Below, one piece after another: positions 61,510 to 64,000 of a stretch of 64,000 bases of DNA. Origin of the DNA: Pseudomonas frederiksbergensis (GTDB lineage: Bacteria; Pseudomonadota; Gammaproteobacteria; Pseudomonadales; Pseudomonadaceae). A program made the translations under genes and the position numbers. Each line of letters starts with the position of its first letter. The stretch's first letter is position 1. The DNA is taken from positions 3,802,001-3,866,000 of the forward strand of contig NZ_CP018319.1 in assembly GCF_001952935.1 (NCBI RefSeq), read 5' to 3'. The notes beneath the pieces were generated by a model, which saw only the letters and a program-made list of their open reading frames with translations, did not search any database and was not told the DNA's origin.

Positions 61510-61815
61510 ATGACTCAAGAACCTAGCACCCTCTATGCCAAGCTGCTTGGTGAAACCGCATCTATTACCTGGAAGGAGCTGGAGCCGTTCTTCGCCAGGG
61601 GTGCCCTATTGTGGGTCGACCCCGGTCTGGATTTGATTGCTGCAGCGGAGGCAGTCGCGACCGACGAAGGCCAGAAAGTGGCTGCCTGGCTGGCCGCCGA
61701 CAAGGTCGCCAAGCTGTCTGAAACGCGGGCGCTGGATCTTTTTGAACGTGATCCGCAGCTGTGGGCAGTGGTCGTTTCGCCGTGGATCCTGATCCAGGAA
61801 AGGGCGACGAGCTGA
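61510..61815 (+). CDS. DUF2288 family protein
   Basis: A 101-residue cytoplasmic protein with YAKLLGETASITWKELEPFF and the closing WAVVVSPWILIQE typical of DUF2288. Function unknown. Divergent from braC. Confidence 0.87.
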   Translation: MTQEPSTLYAKLLGETASITWKELEPFFARGALLWVDPGLDLIAAAEAVATDEGQKVAAWLAADKVAKLSETRALDLFERDPQLWAVVVSPWILIQERATS

Positions 61816-61987
61816 GAATTCGCACTCCATTGGTGCGCGACTTTGTCGGGCAAAAGTGTGTAGCCGAGTAGCGTGATGGCATGTTGCCGTAGAGAAAGGC
61901 CACAGGCGGGCCAGCATCACGGTGACGTAAACGTAACGGGAACAGTTTATCGAGCAGCCGATTGGCTGCTTAATTGTTTCTGGATGT

Positions 61988-62093
61988 GATCGTTCCCACG
62001 CTCTGCGTGGGAATGCAGCCCGGGACGCTCTGCGTTCCAAAGCGGACGCAGAGCGTCCATTGAGGCATTCCCACGCAGAGCGTGGGAACGATC
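61988..62093. repeat. GTTCCCACGC-type palindromic repeat, copy E
   Basis: Mirrored hairpins between the convergent DUF2288 and tubulin-like genes; inner stems carry TCT loops here. Confidence 0.9.
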
Positions 62094-62106
62094 GACAGTA
62101 GGTGAG

Positions 62107-64000
62107 TTAAGCCGTCTTGCCAGTATGGTTATTCAGCGAAATAACCTTGGTCTTGCCAATCCGGTGACGATAAATCTCGCGCAAGTACTTGATCGACTTC
62201 TTCACGCAGTCCCGGGACAGGCGAATGTCATTGATCGAGACGAACTTGTCTTTGTCGTTGATCAGCTCGCGGTACTTCTTCTCGTACATCGGTTTGATCG
62301 CGTACCAGTTGGTGTCGAGGATCTTCGCCGGGTTCTCGAACTCATTGAGCAGCTCGTCAATCCGGTCTTCGTCGAACTCTTCATTAATGATGAAGTCGAG
62401 GATCGAGTTATCCAGCGTCTCGTCAAAGCGGTACGGGTTTTTCGCGAAGCAACGTTTGATGAAGGCCACGATCAGCGTCAGGAAGTCGTCCGACAGGCAC
62501 GGGCTCTTGGCGATCAACGTGGTCAGCGACAGGTTGGCCGAGGCGCCGATGACCAATGCATAGCGCTTGAGCGTGGTGTTCGGGAACAGGCTGTTGAGGT
62601 GGGTCTTCAACCGGTTCAGGTCCATGTAGGACAGCTTGTAGTCTTTGGGCAACGAAACAATCGAGACCACCGAAGAGCAGTTCTTGAAGAAGTGCAGGTC
62701 GTGCAACGCGGCCGCGTCATAGCCCGAATTCTTGTACTGCTCCAGCGAGGCGCGATAGCGCTTGGATTCGATCGGCAACAAGCTGATGCCTTCGATCGCC
62801 TGGGTCACTTTGTTGAAGTGCGGCAAGTCGATGGAGCGGAAGAACAGGTCGTCGATGTTCAGGCGCTGCGGTTCTTTCTCGAACACCTTGAACTTGTCGT
62901 TGCTCGGCGGCGGAGTTTCCGGCACCACGGACTCGGCGTAGGCAATGGCTACAGGGCCGGCCAGGCTCATGAACAGGTCGTTGGCGTCGAGGCGAATGGT
63001 TTCGCCAATGTCGATGCCGGCCCGACGGAAATAGTTCTGGTCGTAGTCGGTAGTAACCGCCTGCGCCGTCAGAATGTTGAAGATCTGCTGTGAGATGTAT
63101 TGGTTTGCGTGTTTTTCCATCGCGTTGACGTCGATGTTCTGAATGTTGCCGTCATCGCTTTCTTCGGCATAACGCATGATGTCGTTGGAAATCAGCATCA
63201 TCGCGTTCCATGGGCGGATACGGCCCATGACACTGGCTTCGCTGCTGTCTTCGTTGGCGAAGTTGTAGGAGAAGTCCCATTCTTCCGACAGGTATTTGCA
63301 CAGCAGGCGACCGGCGTTGATGTGCAGCGCCTCGGACATTTCGCTGCGGTGATCGGAAATGTTCGGCAACACGCAAATGCCGCTGGTGAAGATCGGCTCG
63401 AAGACGAAGGAGTGGCCGCTCTTGCTGTCGTGCTCGTCCATCGGCTTGGTGTCGAACGTCTTGTTCATGTACGAGTGCTGCTGGGCCAGGCCGAACTCCG
63501 AGGCCATGCCCGAACCGGTACCGCCGCCGGCACTGAAGATCGAGAAGTACAGGCGCGACTGGTTGGCCTTGATCCCGCAGCTGTCGATCAGGTAGGAGTG
63601 GATCATCTTCCAGTCAGGGCTGGAGAAACGCTGGGTGTCCTTGTTAAGGATGATCTTGGCCAGGTATTGACCGAGGATCGGCGCGTTACCGGCGCCACCG
63701 GCGTGGACTTCCGACAAGTCCATGATTTTCATTTTGCTGTAGTCGCGCAGGAAACCGCTTTTTTCGCCCTTGCGCGAGAAACGGATGCGGCCGGCGATGT
63801 CCTTGTCCAAATCGCCGAGCATCACCAACGGTTCGACCAGGAACACCGGTTTGCTGGCCTTGTTCGACCCCAGGCGCAGGTTGTTACGAATCCATTGCGC
63901 CGGGCTGTAGCCTTTTTCGGCGAAGCGTTTGTCCGGCGACAGGCGATCTTCGTTGTTGAATTCGTTGAGGTAGAACTTGCGGGCGTTGTACACCAGTTCC
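62107..64000 (-). CDS. Tubulin/FtsZ-superfamily protein (FtsZ-like), 5' end outside window
   Basis: The open frame runs off the right edge; at least 631 residues are visible. The tubulin signature loop is present: SIFSAGGGTGSGMASEFG, preceded by MDLSEVHAGGAGNAPILGQYL. The N-terminal first GTP-phosphate loop should lie outside the window. A GTG at 63993 is not taken as the start because the frame stays open upstream and the visible N-terminus lacks the fold's first strand. Far larger than FtsZ (about 390), it may belong to the chromosomal FtsZ-like (FtsZl) families predicted to remodel membranes. It could also be a phage-derived tubulin. No coiled coil or membrane segment is obvious. Confidence 0.72.
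   Translation of the reverse strand, partial: ELVYNARKFYLNEFNNEDRLSPDKRFAEKGYSPAQWIRNNLRLGSNKASKPVFLVEPLVMLGDLDKDIAGRIRFSRKGEKSGFLRDYSKMKIMDLSEVHAGGAGNAPILGQYLAKIILNKDTQRFSSPDWKMIHSYLIDSCGIKANQSRLYFSIFSAGGGTGSGMASEFGLAQQHSYMNKTFDTKPMDEHDSKSGHSFVFEPIFTSGICVLPNISDHRSEMSEALHINAGRLLCKYLSEEWDFSYNFANEDSSEASVMGRIRPWNAMMLISNDIMRYAEESDDGNIQNIDVNAMEKHANQYISQQIFNILTAQAVTTDYDQNYFRRAGIDIGETIRLDANDLFMSLAGPVAIAYAESVVPETPPPSNDKFKVFEKEPQRLNIDDLFFRSIDLPHFNKVTQAIEGISLLPIESKRYRASLEQYKNSGYDAAALHDLHFFKNCSSVVSIVSLPKDYKLSYMDLNRLKTHLNSLFPNTTLKRYALVIGASANLSLTTLIAKSPCLSDDFLTLIVAFIKRCFAKNPYRFDETLDNSILDFIINEEFDEDRIDELLNEFENPAKILDTNWYAIKPMYEKKYRELINDKDKFVSINDIRLSRDCVKKSIKYLREIYRHRIGKTKVISLNNHTGKTA

Overview
The window is a GC-rich chromosomal segment from a fluorescent pseudomonad (Pseudomonas fluorescens complex). 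The gene families (quiP-type penicillin acylase, braCDEFG branched-chain amino acid transporter, aot-type basic amino acid transporter, mprF-acvB, ampG, DUF3077) fit this. So do many REP/BIME palindromes with a GCGAGCAAGCCCGCTCCCAC-type core and five copies of a second palindromic family built on GTTCCCACGCTCTGCGTGGGAA. The species assignment is an inference; no rRNA is present.

Layout. 1-3.9 kb: edge of a GNAT acetyltransferase, rimO and kup. 4.0-7.1 kb: an accessory insert with a DUF3077 gene behind a structured leader, then a tight three-gene cassette (winged-helix protein, AbiEii-like nucleotidyltransferase, PP2C-type phosphatase) behind an 11-bp inverted-repeat operator. 7.1-11.1 kb: acvB-mprF membrane-lipid operon. 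11.3-12.0 kb: three tandem initiator tRNA genes, each with its own promoter and terminator. 12.2-20.7 kb: housekeeping genes (dinB with a LexA box, proS, ampG, ATL protein, DUF481 protein, cold-shock protein, dcd). 21-25.3 kb: aotJQMOP-like operon without argR. 25.6-28.3 kb: ATP-dependent DNA ligase and its associated exonuclease. 28.5-34.4 kb: quiP, GST, isochorismatase-fold protein with Ser in place of Cys, and a four-gene SEC-C/YchJ operon. 34.6-37.3 kb: two OmpA-like lipoproteins, DUF1145 and a collagen-like protein. 38-46.9 kb: dinG, a large glycosidase-like protein, a beta-lactamase-fold hydrolase, an OmpA-like protein with WPFG repeats and a histone-like tail, pdxH and a SlyB-like lipoprotein.

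47.0-49.2 kb: a bacteriocin locus. A small S-type pyocin with a colicin E3-type rRNase domain is followed by an ImmE3-like immunity gene flanked by two paralogous small genes of unknown role. 49.3-55.9 kb: nhaA, a Cds1-like PLP enzyme, a FAD oxidoreductase, a lipoprotein and a divergent SDR/LysR pair. 56.2-61.2 kb: the bra (liv) operon. The right edge holds a DUF2288 gene and a large, 5'-truncated tubulin/FtsZ-superfamily protein with the GGGTGSG signature.

The strongest candidates for under-described biology are the HTH-NTase-PP2C cassette (4.8-7.0 kb) and the tubulin-like protein at the right edge. Next come the pyocin/immunity array, the triple WPFG surface protein and the structured leader in front of the DUF3077 gene.
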